Part shown: positions 1 to 6,057 of the stretch, piece by piece
Numbering within the stretch: position 1 is the first letter of the stretch
Layout: each line of letters begins with the position of its first letter
Assembly: GCA_944385065.1 (NCBI GenBank)
Contig: CALWVX010000008.1
Coordinates: 1 to 22,463 of the forward strand
Reading direction: 5' to 3'
DNA from: an uncultured Oscillospiraceae bacterium
GTDB lineage: Bacteria > Bacillota > Clostridia > Oscillospirales > Oscillospiraceae
Length of the DNA stretch: 22,463 bases
Notes under the pieces: model-generated
Told to the model about the DNA's origin: nothing
What the model saw: the letters and a program-made list of their open reading frames with translations, nothing else
Databases searched by the model: none
Position numbers and translations under genes: made by a program

Positions 1-399
1 CTGGAGAAGGGCTACGCCATCGGCGGGGAGCAGTCGGGGCACATGATCTTCCTGGAGCACGCCACCACCGGCGACGGACAGCTCACTGCCCTTCAGATGC
101 TGGCTCTGCTGAAGGAGAGCGGCAAGAAGGCCTCGGAGCTTTTCGGCGTGTGTCCCCGGTATCCCCAGGTGCTGATCAACGTGCCGGTGGCCGACAACGA
201 TGTGAAGAAGGCCGTCATGGCCAATCCTCTGCTGGCGCAGGCGGTTCAGCGGGAAGAGGCCGGGCTGAACGGCGAGGGCCGGGTGCTGATCCGCCCCTCC
301 GGCACCGAGGCGCTGATGCGGGTGATGGTGGAGGCCAGAAGCCAGGAGGCCGCCCAGGCCACCGCCCAGCGGCTGGCCGATCTGGTGTCCACCCTGTAA
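1..399 (+). CDS. glmM: Phosphoglucosamine mutase, C-terminal part (gene begins before the window)
   Basis: The reading frame is open from base 1 to a TAA at 397-399, so only about the last 132 residues are present. GlmM converts glucosamine-6-phosphate to glucosamine-1-phosphate in the cytoplasm, feeding UDP-GlcNAc and peptidoglycan synthesis. Two family hallmarks are visible. GGEQSGH (nt 31-51) is the sugar-recognition loop of domain 3. RPSGTEALMRVMVEA (nt 292-336) is the phosphate-binding loop of the C-terminal domain, with Ala where many homologues have Pro (GTEPL). The frame ends normally, so nothing suggests damage. Other alpha-D-phosphohexomutases share these loops, but the RPSGTE-x-LMRVMVEA form is typical of GlmM. 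The gene is followed by a dyad and a new promoter, so it probably ends its transcript here. Confidence 0.93.
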   Translation: MEKGYAIGGEQSGHMIFLEHATTGDGQLTALQMLALLKESGKKASELFGVCPRYPQVLINVPVADNDVKKAVMANPLLAQAVQREEAGLNGEGRVLIRPSGTEALMRVMVEARSQEAAQATAQRLADLVSTL

Positions 400-410
400 G
401 GGGAAAGTTG

Positions 411-438
411 TCGGGAATTTTCACAAAAAGATTCCCGA
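411..438 (+). other. Inverted repeat between glmM and the sigma-factor promoter
   Basis: TCGGGAAT (411-418) pairs with ATTCCCGA (431-438), an 8-bp perfect stem with a 12-nt loop. It is followed by AAAA rather than a T-run on the + strand, so it is a poor intrinsic terminator. It ends 6 bp before the -35 box of the next promoter and could be an operator or a weak glmM 3' end. The structure is seen directly; the role is open. Confidence 0.45.
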
Positions 439-444
439 AAACCC

Positions 445-473
445 TTGACAAATCTGAGTATTTTGTTTATTAT
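445..473 (+). promoter_or_regulatory. Sigma-A-type promoter for the sigH-like gene
   Basis: TTGACA (445-450), a 17-bp spacer and TATTAT (468-473) match the vegetative consensus at 11 of 12 positions. The predicted transcription start is near 480. The -10 box overlaps the ATG at 472 that gives the best family length for the downstream protein, so the promoter and that start codon cannot both be used on one transcript. Confidence 0.8.
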
Positions 474-1110
474 GAACGATAAGGAGCGTATCAGAACCAG
501 GCGGGAATCCACCGGTCCCTTGTCGGATGAGGACCTGTGCGCCCGGGCCGCTCAGGGAGATCCCTGGGCGGAGACGGAGCTGGTACAGCGGTACGGCCGC
601 CTTGTGCGGGCCTGCGCCCGTCCCCTGTTTTTGGCGGGCGGGGACAGTGAGGACCTGATTCAGGAGGGAATGCTGGGTCTGCTTACTGCGATCCGGGGGT
701 TTGACCCAGGCAGGGATACCGCGTTCCGGACCTATGCGGAAATTTGCATCCGAAGCCGACTGCTGTCTGCCGTTCGGGCGGCACAGGGCGGCAAACATGC
801 CCCATTAAACCAGAGCATTTCCTATGAGCCACCTCTTTTTGACGGAACCGGTGCGCACCCCGACCTGAGCGCAGAGAGCCCGGAGGATGTGGTGATCGGC
901 AGAGAGGAACTGCGGGAGCGGCTGGCCGCCCTGCGCAGTCAGCTGTCGGAGCTCGAGGGACGGATTTTGGCCTTGTATCTCAGCGGGCTGTCCTGCGGAG
1001 AGATCGCCCGGCGGGCGGGCCGATCCAAAAAATCGGTGGATAACGCCATCCAGCGCATCCGCCGCAAAATGGCCCGGGGCTATTCTTCCGGCGAATCCAG
1101 CGAGAGCTGA
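472..1110 (+). CDS. sigH: RNA polymerase sigma factor, SigH (Spo0H)-like
   Basis: A sigma-70-family protein of 212 residues from ATG 472, or 196 residues from TTG 520. Region 2 (about residues 18-90) includes SEDLIQEGMLGLL and FRTYAEICIRSRLLSAVR. Region 4 (about 155-200) has LSELEGRILALYLSGLSCGEIA followed by the helix SKKSVDNAIQRIRRKM. The whole protein can be laid along Bacillus subtilis SigH, for example FLAGGDSEDLIQEGM against FLIGADREDIVQEGM. SigH directs transition-phase and early sporulation genes in Bacillus and early sporulation in clostridia. That role here is inferred from the family. Start choice: 472 matches the usual SigH N-terminal length, but no ribosome binding site precedes it and a near-consensus -10 box covers it. 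TTG 520 begins right at SDEDLCARAAQGD but has only a weak GGCGGGA upstream. The gene stands alone with its own promoter. Confidence 0.88.
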   Translation: MNDKERIRTRRESTGPLSDEDLCARAAQGDPWAETELVQRYGRLVRACARPLFLAGGDSEDLIQEGMLGLLTAIRGFDPGRDTAFRTYAEICIRSRLLSAVRAAQGGKHAPLNQSISYEPPLFDGTGAHPDLSAESPEDVVIGREELRERLAALRSQLSELEGRILALYLSGLSCGEIARRAGRSKKSVDNAIQRIRRKMARGYSSGESSES

Positions 1111-1126
1111 TCGCAATATTACGACC

Positions 1127-1143
1127 GTCCGGCAAAGCCGGAC
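1127..1143 (+). other. Short stem-loop before the zinc-ribbon gene
   Basis: GTCCGGC (1127-1133), loop AAA, GCCGGAC (1137-1143): a 7-bp perfect stem with no T-run, lying between the sigma-factor stop and the next ribosome binding site. It may protect or separate the mRNA; no terminator can be claimed. Confidence 0.4.
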
Positions 1144-1168
1144 AACGAGTCAAAGAGAGGGAAATCCA

Positions 1169-1450
1169 ATGTACGAAGACAAGATCCTGGTATGCAAAGA
1201 GTGCGGCAACGAGTTCGTCTTTACCGCTGGTGAGCAGGAGTTCTATGCCGAGCGCGGCTTCCAGAACGAGCCCCAGCGCTGCAAGCCCTGCCGTGACGCC
1301 CGCAAGAACGCCGCCCGCGGCCCCCGTGAGTACTTCACCGCCGTGTGCGCCGCCTGCGGCGGTGAGGCGAAGGTGCCTTTCGAGCCCAAGTCCGACCGTC
1401 CCGTCTACTGCAGCGAGTGCTTCGCCAAGATGCGCGAGCAGCAGGGCTGA
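1169..1450 (+). CDS. Small double zinc-ribbon protein (zf-trcl type)
   Basis: 93 residues, ATG preceded by GAGAGGGAAATCC. Eight cysteines form four C-x2-C knuckles: C9/C12, C38/C41, C60/C63 and C81/C84. They give two successive zinc-binding modules. The first half (LVCKECGNEFVFTAGEQEFY through NEPQRCKPCR) is the treble-clef pattern of the zf-trcl family. The second half (VCAACGGEAKVPFEPKSDRP then VYCSEC) is a C-x2-C-x17-C-x2-C finger. Such proteins are widespread and short in Firmicutes and have no established function; nucleic-acid or protein binding is the usual guess. The gene lies 58 bp after the sigma factor, may share its promoter, and is closed by a strong terminator. Confidence 0.85.
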   Translation: MYEDKILVCKECGNEFVFTAGEQEFYAERGFQNEPQRCKPCRDARKNAARGPREYFTAVCAACGGEAKVPFEPKSDRPVYCSECFAKMREQQG

Positions 1451-1470
1451 TAAAGCTTTTGCCACAAGAA

Positions 1471-1496
1471 AGGGCGCCCGTTCGGGCGCCCTTTTT
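1471..1496 (+). terminator. Intrinsic terminator after the zinc-ribbon gene
   Basis: AGGGCGCCCG (1471-1480) and CGGGCGCCCT (1483-1492) are perfectly complementary around TT, in practice a 7-8 bp stem with a CGTTCG-type loop. A T-run (1492-1496) follows. This is a textbook Rho-independent terminator. Confidence 0.92.
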
Positions 1497-1503
1497 CTGC
1501 CTT

Positions 1504-1579
1504 ATGGGGGATTGGGCGGGCGAGCCGCAACCCCCGGTTGCGCAGATTCCAGCCCGAGCTGGTGGACCCGCAGCCCCAT
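1504..1579 (+). other. Candidate structured RNA element (three-way-junction fold)
   Basis: Within the 165-bp gap between the zinc-ribbon gene and the next small ORF, complementary segments nest in order. ATGGGG (1504-1509) pairs with CCCCAT (1574-1579), and GCGGG (1516-1520) with CCCGC (1567-1571). They enclose hairpin CGCAACC/GGTTGCG (1526-1532/1536-1542, loop CCC) and hairpin CCAGC/GCTGG (1549-1553/1558-1562, loop CCGA). The result is a closing stem with two internal hairpins. I do not recognise it as any riboswitch class whose consensus I could check by eye. High G+C makes chance pairing easier. No promoter is obvious in front of it. Confidence 0.3.
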
Positions 1580-1615
1580 GATTTGTCAAAATAGGGGAGA
1601 AAGGAGTGATGGATT

Positions 1616-1762
1616 ATGATGCCTGTGACAGAGATGCCGCCCGCCTTTTTCCTGCTGCTTCTGCCCCCGGCCCTGGCCATCGCGGCCGGCCTGCTGATGT
1701 TCTTCCTGGGCCGCAGCTGGGTGCGCCGCAGGTGCGGCGGGGCAGGGAAAAAGGATGTCTGA
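1616..1762 (+). CDS. Putative 48-residue single-span membrane protein
   Basis: ATG 1616 (or 1619) lies 9 nt after AAGGAG (1601-1606) and reads to TGA at 1760-1762. The peptide starts MMPVTEMPPA, continues with a hydrophobic stretch of about 22 residues (residues 11-32, FFLLLLPPALAIAAGLLMFF and on) and ends in a basic tail, GRSWVRRRCGGAGKKDV. One inner-membrane helix followed by positive charges predicts a cytoplasmic C-terminus. A competing ORF from GTG 1606 in another frame has the same ribosome binding site but no coherent composition (Asp-, Arg- and Pro-rich), so I prefer the membrane peptide. I do not recognise a family. It sits just upstream of the promoter for the DUF1858 gene. Confidence 0.5.
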   Translation: MMPVTEMPPAFFLLLLPPALAIAAGLLMFFLGRSWVRRRCGGAGKKDV

Positions 1763-1814
1763 ACTGCCGGAGGCCCGCATTCGGGAGAAAAACGGATTTT
1801 TTGAAAATTTCCCA

Positions 1815-1843
1815 TTGAAAAAAGAAGCCGGTTCGGCTATACT
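1815..1843 (+). promoter_or_regulatory. Sigma-A-type promoter for the DUF1858 gene and possibly the operon beyond
   Basis: TTGAAA (1815-1820), a 17-bp spacer and TATACT (1838-1843) form a near-consensus promoter. The spacer end contains the dyad AGCCG-GTT-CGGCT (1826-1838) abutting the -10 box, a possible repressor site. The transcription start is expected near 1850, about 30 nt before the TTG start. Confidence 0.82.
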
Positions 1844-1878
1844 ATCCCTGTAATCCTACAAGAATGGAGGAGATTCTC

Positions 1879-2079
1879 TTGACCATTACCAAGGACACCA
1901 TCATTGGTGATATTCTGACCATCGCCCCCCAGACTGCGCCCCTGTTCATGAACATCGGCATGCACTGCTTGGGCTGCCCCGCCTCCCGCGGCGAGACGGT
2001 GGAGCAGGCCTGCATGGTCCACGGGGTGGACCCGGATGAGCTGCTGGCTCAGGTCAACGCCATGATCGACGCCCAGTAA
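1879..2079 (+). CDS. DUF1858 domain protein
   Basis: 66 residues from TTG 1879. I chose TTG because GGAGGAG (1866-1872) lies 6 nt upstream, and the ATG at 1864 is fused to that same ribosome binding site and has none of its own. From TTG the protein begins TITKDTIIGDIL, as DUF1858 proteins do. The domain fills the whole chain: ITKDTIIGDIL, then FMNIGMHCLGCPASRGETVE with C30 and C33 in the conserved HCLGCP motif, then VHGVDPDELLAQVN. The family is also found fused to hybrid-cluster proteins and other redox enzymes. The paired cysteines suggest a disulfide or metal role, but no biochemical function is established for stand-alone members. The gene has its own promoter and a terminator with weak spots, so some transcription may run into the reductase operon. 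Confidence 0.88.
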   Translation: MTITKDTIIGDILTIAPQTAPLFMNIGMHCLGCPASRGETVEQACMVHGVDPDELLAQVNAMIDAQ

Positions 2080-2097
2080 AACCGCACATGGCACCAA

Positions 2098-2131
2098 AAG
2101 GGGGAGCGGCGCGTCCGTTCCCCCTTATTTT
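2098..2131 (+). terminator. Intrinsic terminator after the DUF1858 gene
   Basis: AAGGGGGAGCGG (2098-2109) pairs with CCGTTCCCCCTT (2115-2126), 12 bp with one G-U pair and loop CGCGT, followed by ATTTT (2127-2131). No promoter is visible between it and the next gene, so read-through into that operon is likely. Confidence 0.82.
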
Positions 2132-2165
2132 CGCCGTCTCAGTACTGGCGGAGGGGAGAGGGAAG

Positions 2166-2759
2166 ATGAGGTTTGCTATCATGATGGGCAGTCCCCGGCG
2201 GTCGGGCAACACCGCCGCCCTGGTGGGGGAATTTGCCGACGAGTGCGCCCGGATGGGGGTGGAGGTCCAGGTGATCTCCCTGTATGACCGGGCTGTAAAT
2301 CCCTGCCTGGGCTGCAAGGCCTGTCAGGACTGCTTTGACGGTCCCGGCTGTGTTCAGGACGACGACTTTGAGGAGATTTTTTCCGCCATGGCCCGGAGCG
2401 ACGGAATTGTGCTGGCCACTCCCATTTACGCCTGGTACTGCACCGCCCCCATGAAGGCGCTGCTGGACCGGACCATCTACGCGGGCATGAAGCGGTACGG
2501 CAGAGAGCGGGGGCCCGCGCTGCTGGCCGGCCGGCGGGTGGCCTCCCTTGTGACCTGCGGCTACCCGGCCGAGAAGGGAGCCGACCTGTGGGAGGAGGGG
2601 CTGAAGCGGATGTGCCGCCACTGCGGTATGGAGTACATGGGCATGTTCTGCCGCCGGGACCGGGGCGGAGACGAGCCCTTTTGGGATGAGGAGAAGGCCC
2701 GGGCGGTGCGGGACTTTGCCCAGGCCCTGCGCCTGGCGATCCAGGTGGACGGCCTATGA
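2166..2759 (+). CDS. Flavodoxin-fold NAD(P)H-dependent FMN reductase, iron-sulfur flavoprotein-like
   Basis: 197 residues from ATG 2166, which follows GGGGAGAGGGAAG. Upstream in-frame codons run back into the terminator and are not used. The N-terminus MRFAIMMGSPRRSGNT (FMN phosphate loop, residues 8-16) and ATPIYAWYCTAPMKALLDR (from residue 84) are hallmarks of the NADPH-dependent FMN reductase family. A cysteine cluster, C47, C50, C53, C56 and C62 (NPCLGCKACQDCFDGPGC), resembles the C-x2-C-x2-C-x4-7-C site that binds a 4Fe-4S cluster in archaeal and clostridial iron-sulfur flavoproteins. A soluble electron-transfer or nitro/quinone reductase role follows from the family; the substrate cannot be told. 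Its stop overlaps the trmK start as ATGA, so translation is coupled. Confidence 0.85.
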   Translation: MRFAIMMGSPRRSGNTAALVGEFADECARMGVEVQVISLYDRAVNPCLGCKACQDCFDGPGCVQDDDFEEIFSAMARSDGIVLATPIYAWYCTAPMKALLDRTIYAGMKRYGRERGPALLAGRRVASLVTCGYPAEKGADLWEEGLKRMCRHCGMEYMGMFCRRDRGGDEPFWDEEKARAVRDFAQALRLAIQVDGL

Positions 2760-3478
2760 GCGGGCGGATCACTCTGTCCCCCCGGCTGGCCATGGCGGCC
2801 GGGCTGGTGCCCCGGGGGACGGTTCGGCTGGCCGACATCGGCACCGACCACGCCTATCTCCCCGTATGGCTGCTCCAGCATCAGGATGAGGAATTTTATC
2901 TGGACCGTGTGATCGCCGCCGATCTGCGGTCCGGTCCCCTGGATCGGGCCCGACAGACCGTCCGGGAGGCGGGCCTGCTGGACGAGGTGGAATTCCGCCT
3001 GTGCGACGGACTGGAGGGGCTGCGGCCCGGCGAGGCCGACGTGATTGTGATTGCCGGCATGGGAGGGGAGACAATCGCCCATATTCTGGCCCACGCCCCC
3101 TGGCGGGACTGGACGGGCATTACCCTGATTCTCCAGCCCATGTCCTCCATGCCCGATCTGCGCCTTTGGCTGCAGGAGCACGGCTTTGCCATTCAGCGGG
3201 AGGAGCTGTGCCGGGAGGGGGATTCCCTTTACACCGCCTTTCTGGTGCGGGCGGGGGCCATGGGGCCTCTGACGCTGGGCGAGCTCTGGGCAGGCGAGAA
3301 CCGGCCGGGCCCCCTGCGGGGGAGCTGGCTGGATCTGTGGCTGGCCCGGGTGGAGCGGGCGCTGGGCGGCATGGCGCTGGCCCGGGAGGGGGGCGACCCG
3401 TCCCGCCGCCGGGAGCTGGAACAGGTCCGGCAGGAGCTGGCCGAGATGAAAAAGGAGTGGGAGACATGGCAACAGTAA
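2756..3478 (+). CDS. trmK: tRNA (adenine(22)-N1)-methyltransferase TrmK
   Basis: 240 residues. TrmK (YqfN in B. subtilis) transfers a methyl group from S-adenosylmethionine to N1 of A22 in the D-arm of tRNAs. Motif I, ADIGTDHAYLP (residues 26-36), is the SAM-binding loop in the exact form of this family. VIVIAGMGGETIAHIL is the IAGMGG catalytic-region motif. The C-terminal part (ELEQVRQELAEMKKEW) is a predicted helical coiled segment, as in known TrmK structures. It starts inside the reductase gene (4-nt overlap) and its 3' end overlaps the next gene by 13 nt. The trmK-Nif3 pairing matches yqfN-yqfO in Bacillus and many other Firmicutes, which strengthens both assignments. Confidence 0.95.
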   Translation: MSGRITLSPRLAMAAGLVPRGTVRLADIGTDHAYLPVWLLQHQDEEFYLDRVIAADLRSGPLDRARQTVREAGLLDEVEFRLCDGLEGLRPGEADVIVIAGMGGETIAHILAHAPWRDWTGITLILQPMSSMPDLRLWLQEHGFAIQREELCREGDSLYTAFLVRAGAMGPLTLGELWAGENRPGPLRGSWLDLWLARVERALGGMALAREGGDPSRRRELEQVRQELAEMKKEWETWQQ

Positions 3479-4263
3479 ATGAGATTTATGGGGCGCTGGA
3501 CCGCTGGGCCCCATTTTCCATTCAGATGGACTTTGACAACGCCGGCTTTCTGGTGGGGCGGGGAGAAAAGCAGATCGGCCGCGCGCTGGTCTCTCTGGAC
3601 ATCACCCTTCCCGTGGTGGAGGAGGCCGTCCGGCTGGGGGCCGGACTGATCGTCTCTCACCACCCGGTCATCTTTCACCCGGTGAAGAGGATCACCGACG
3701 AGGAGCCCACGGGGAGAATTCTGCTGGCCCTGGCAGAGAACGGAATTGCCGCCCTGTGCGCCCACACCAACCTGGACGCCGCCGCGGGCGGGGTCAATGA
3801 CTGTCTGGCCCGGGCCCTGGAGCTGGGAGAGCCGGGTCAGCTCCACCAGGACGGCGTTCTGCCGGACGGATCGCCCTATGGCATCGGCCGGGTGGGGACG
3901 GTCCACTGTCCCGGCCTGTCCGCCCGGGCATATGCCGCCTTTGTGAAGGAGAAGCTGTCCGCCGCCTCGGTGCGCTATGTGGACGCGGGCCGGACCGTAT
4001 CCCGGGTGGCGGTGGGGGGAGGCTCCTGCGGTTCCATGCTGTCTGACGCGGCGGAGGCCGGGTGCGATACCTTTGTGACCGCCGATGTGAAATACGACGT
4101 GTTTCTCCAGGCTCAGGCCCTGGGGCTCAATCTGATGGACGCAGGGCACTATGCCACCGAGGCGGTGGTCTGTCCCGCTCTGGTCCGCTTCCTGTCCGGG
4201 AAGTTCCCGGAGCTGGAGGTTGTCCAGTCTCAGGTCCACAAGGAGGTTTATGCCGGTGTCTGA
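3466..4263 (+). CDS. Nif3-like dinuclear metal centre hexameric protein (DUF34, YqfO type)
   Basis: 265 residues from ATG 3466, with AAAGGAG (3451-3457) 8 nt upstream inside trmK. Metal ligands of the family are all present: SHHP (residues 64-67), H100 followed by TNLD (101-104), and the C-terminal GHYATE (227-232). These proteins form toroidal hexamers holding two metal ions per subunit. The physiological role is still unsettled; a GTP cyclohydrolase I type 2 label in databases is poorly founded. B. subtilis YqfO carries a PII-like insertion of about 100 residues; this protein lacks it and has the short E. coli YbgI-type length. It is joined to trmK by a 13-nt overlap and to the next gene by a 14-nt overlap. 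Confidence 0.92.
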   Translation: MATVNEIYGALDRWAPFSIQMDFDNAGFLVGRGEKQIGRALVSLDITLPVVEEAVRLGAGLIVSHHPVIFHPVKRITDEEPTGRILLALAENGIAALCAHTNLDAAAGGVNDCLARALELGEPGQLHQDGVLPDGSPYGIGRVGTVHCPGLSARAYAAFVKEKLSAASVRYVDAGRTVSRVAVGGGSCGSMLSDAAEAGCDTFVTADVKYDVFLQAQALGLNLMDAGHYATEAVVCPALVRFLSGKFPELEVVQSQVHKEVYAGV

Positions 4264-5920
4264 GCTGCTGCGCGGAAAGCGGCGGGACTGGGCGGTCTGG
4301 GCCCTGATTTTTCTGCTGCTGCTGACCCGGGCCTGTTCCTGGGGAATCCAATACTGGCCCCAGCTGGACGACTATATCCAGCTGCACAACGCCGCCTCGG
4401 CGGAGAGCTTCTGGGGGCTGCAGGAGTCCATGGGGATTCTGGGTGCCAGACCGCTGGCCGGGCTGGCTGACTACTATGTCTGGGGTCCCATGTTCGACGT
4501 CATGATTCTGGGCGTGGCCATCATCTCCATGCTGTACGCCGCCTGCGCCGTGCTGCTCCGGCGGCAGCTGGGCCGGTATTTTCCGGTGGGCCCGGTATTC
4601 CTGGTCGTGTTCGCGCTGCTCCCCCTGGGGGTGGAGGGCACTTACTGGATGTCGGCCTCCACCCGGGTGGTCTGCGGGCTGTTTTTTGCCGTTCTCACCG
4701 CCCAGGCCTTTCTGAAATGGATGGACGGAGGGAAGTGGCCCTGGGCGGCGCTCTATCTGGCGCTGCAGCTGCTGCCCATGGGGTTTTATGAGCAGGCGGG
4801 TATTTTTTCCGTCACCTTGACGGTGGGGCTGGCCATTCTGGAGGTGATCCGCCGCCGGAGCCGGCTGCGCCGGGCGCTGCTCTCCCTGTGGGGGCTGCCC
4901 GCCATGGGAATCTATTTTTGGGTGACCAGCTTTTTCTCCGCCGGCAGCATGTTCAGCAGCCGCAGCGAGATCATTCTGCCCAATGACCCCTGGTGGTGGA
5001 CCACCTTCCTGCCTCAGGTGCTGGAGCAGTTCCGGGAAGTTTTTGTGGACGGGAATTTCTATACGCTGGCCAAGGGATTCCTTCGGGGGATGCAGGCCGC
5101 TTTGAGCGGTCCCCTGCTGGGGTGGCTGCTGGCGGCTGCCGTCCTGTGCGGGCTGCTGTGGTTTGTCCTGTCCAGGGGCAGGGGGGAGCCGGAAGGGGAG
5201 GAGAAGCCTCTGTCCCCCTGGCTGGCGCTGGTGGCCGGGATTCTGCTGGTCCTGGGCCCCATCAGCGTGTTCCTGGTGCTGGGCAACCCCTGGTTTTCCT
5301 TCCGGGGAGCGGTGTCCGCCTTTGCGGGGCTGGCCCTGCTGTGTGATACCGCGGTGACTGTGATCTGGCGCCGCCTGCCCGGCTTCCGGCAAGGACCGGC
5401 GGTGCTGGCTGCCGTATGCGCGCTGGTGTTCTGGGTGGCTGGGGCCTCGGAAATCGGGGACTACAAGGCGACCTATGAGAACGATCAGCAGGTGGCCGCG
5501 GATGTGCTGGCCGCGCTGGAGGAAGAGGTCCCCAGCCGGGACGGGCAGCGCATCGGAGTGCTGAATGTGGAGCCCTCCTATCTGCCCGACCAGAACTACT
5601 ACTATCATGAGCACATCCACGGCTGTACCGAGAGCGCCTGGGCGTTTCAGGGTCTGCTGACCTGTCTGGGAGATGGGAAGGCCTGGGACGTGACCCCGTT
5701 GCCCGCCGCCCCCATGTACTACCAGTGGAACCAGGCCACCAGCCGCCCGGATACCTTCGACCTTCTTTACCTCTATGACGGCCGGAGTGTGGAGCGGGTC
5801 ACACTGGAACAGGCCGGGGAACACGATTTCCTGGTGCTGAACGGGGCGGGGGAGACCGTGGCCGAGATCTGGGAGGAGAGCGACGGCCTGGGCTATTTCC
5901 GGCTGGCGGAAGAAAACTGA
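4250..5920 (+). CDS. Multi-pass membrane protein, probable GT-C-type glycosyltransferase
   Basis: 556 residues from ATG 4250. AGGAGG at 4241-4246 leaves only 3 nt to this ATG, so GTG 4256 (9-nt spacing) is an equally good start. About ten or eleven hydrophobic helices can be drawn, for example near residues 13-29, 82-103, 113-127, 138-155, 185-200, 209-229, 288-307, 322-345, 351-374 and 383-399, followed by a soluble C-terminal domain of about 150 residues. After the first helix lies QLDDYIQLHN (residues 38-47), an acidic motif where GT-C lipid-sugar-dependent glycosyltransferases keep their catalytic Asp or Glu. That placement is why I suggest this class; I cannot match a named family. It would act at the outer face of the cytoplasmic membrane. 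The overlap with the Nif3 gene puts it in the same operon, which is unusual company for trmK. Confidence 0.6.
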   Translation: MPVSELLRGKRRDWAVWALIFLLLLTRACSWGIQYWPQLDDYIQLHNAASAESFWGLQESMGILGARPLAGLADYYVWGPMFDVMILGVAIISMLYAACAVLLRRQLGRYFPVGPVFLVVFALLPLGVEGTYWMSASTRVVCGLFFAVLTAQAFLKWMDGGKWPWAALYLALQLLPMGFYEQAGIFSVTLTVGLAILEVIRRRSRLRRALLSLWGLPAMGIYFWVTSFFSAGSMFSSRSEIILPNDPWWWTTFLPQVLEQFREVFVDGNFYTLAKGFLRGMQAALSGPLLGWLLAAAVLCGLLWFVLSRGRGEPEGEEKPLSPWLALVAGILLVLGPISVFLVLGNPWFSFRGAVSAFAGLALLCDTAVTVIWRRLPGFRQGPAVLAAVCALVFWVAGASEIGDYKATYENDQQVAADVLAALEEEVPSRDGQRIGVLNVEPSYLPDQNYYYHEHIHGCTESAWAFQGLLTCLGDGKAWDVTPLPAAPMYYQWNQATSRPDTFDLLYLYDGRSVERVTLEQAGEHDFLVLNGAGETVAEIWEESDGLGYFRLAEEN

Positions 5921-5938
5921 AAAAATGCTTGCATTTTT
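5921..5938 (+). other. Perfect 18-bp palindrome overlapping the rplS -35 box
   Basis: AAAAATGC (5921-5928) TT GCATTTTT (5931-5938) is a perfect dyad that covers the start of the -35 hexamer at 5929. It could be a repressor site or, as RNA, a weak AT-rich terminator for the upstream membrane-protein gene, whose stop codon ends at 5920. Nothing in the sequence decides between these. Confidence 0.5.
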
Positions 5939-5957
5939 GATAATCCTGTGGTAAAAT
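5929..5957 (+). promoter_or_regulatory. Sigma-A-type promoter for rplS
   Basis: TTGCAT (5929-5934), a 17-bp spacer and TAAAAT (5952-5957) give a good vegetative promoter. Transcription would start near 5964, leaving a leader of about 94 nt. Confidence 0.82.
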
Positions 5958-5963
5958 CCTTTG

Positions 5964-6057
5964 GTCTGAATAACGGGCGGTCCTCTGCGGCGCTCCCTCC
6001 CGGGAGGAGGCGGGCAGAAAGCCGGAACGAACGCCTATACAACAGGAGGAAATTAAC
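5964..6057 (+). promoter_or_regulatory. rplS 5' leader with a GC-rich stem-loop, possible L19 autoregulatory site
   Basis: The leader is far longer than the ribosome binding site needs. TCTGC (5984-5988) and GCAGA (6014-6018) close a stem-loop whose interior contains the self-complementary CCTCCC/GGGAGG core around 5996-6007. Firmicute rplS genes are known to carry an L19-binding leader hairpin; I cannot confirm that this one matches its consensus. AGGAGG (6044-6049) stands 8 nt before ATG. Confidence 0.4.

Noticed and set aside
445..471. TTG at 445 as start of the sigma factor
   Set aside because: This TTG is the first triplet of the -35 box; there is no ribosome binding site and the extra residues are not part of the SigH family.
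1606..1818. 70-residue ORF in another frame from GTG 1606
   Set aside because: It shares the ribosome binding site with the 48-residue membrane peptide, but its composition (scattered Arg, Pro, Asp) looks like a shadow frame.
4127..5824. 565-residue - strand frame opposite the membrane protein gene
   Set aside because: Gln/His/Pro/Gly-rich shadow with no recognisable domain, while the + strand frame has coherent membrane helices.
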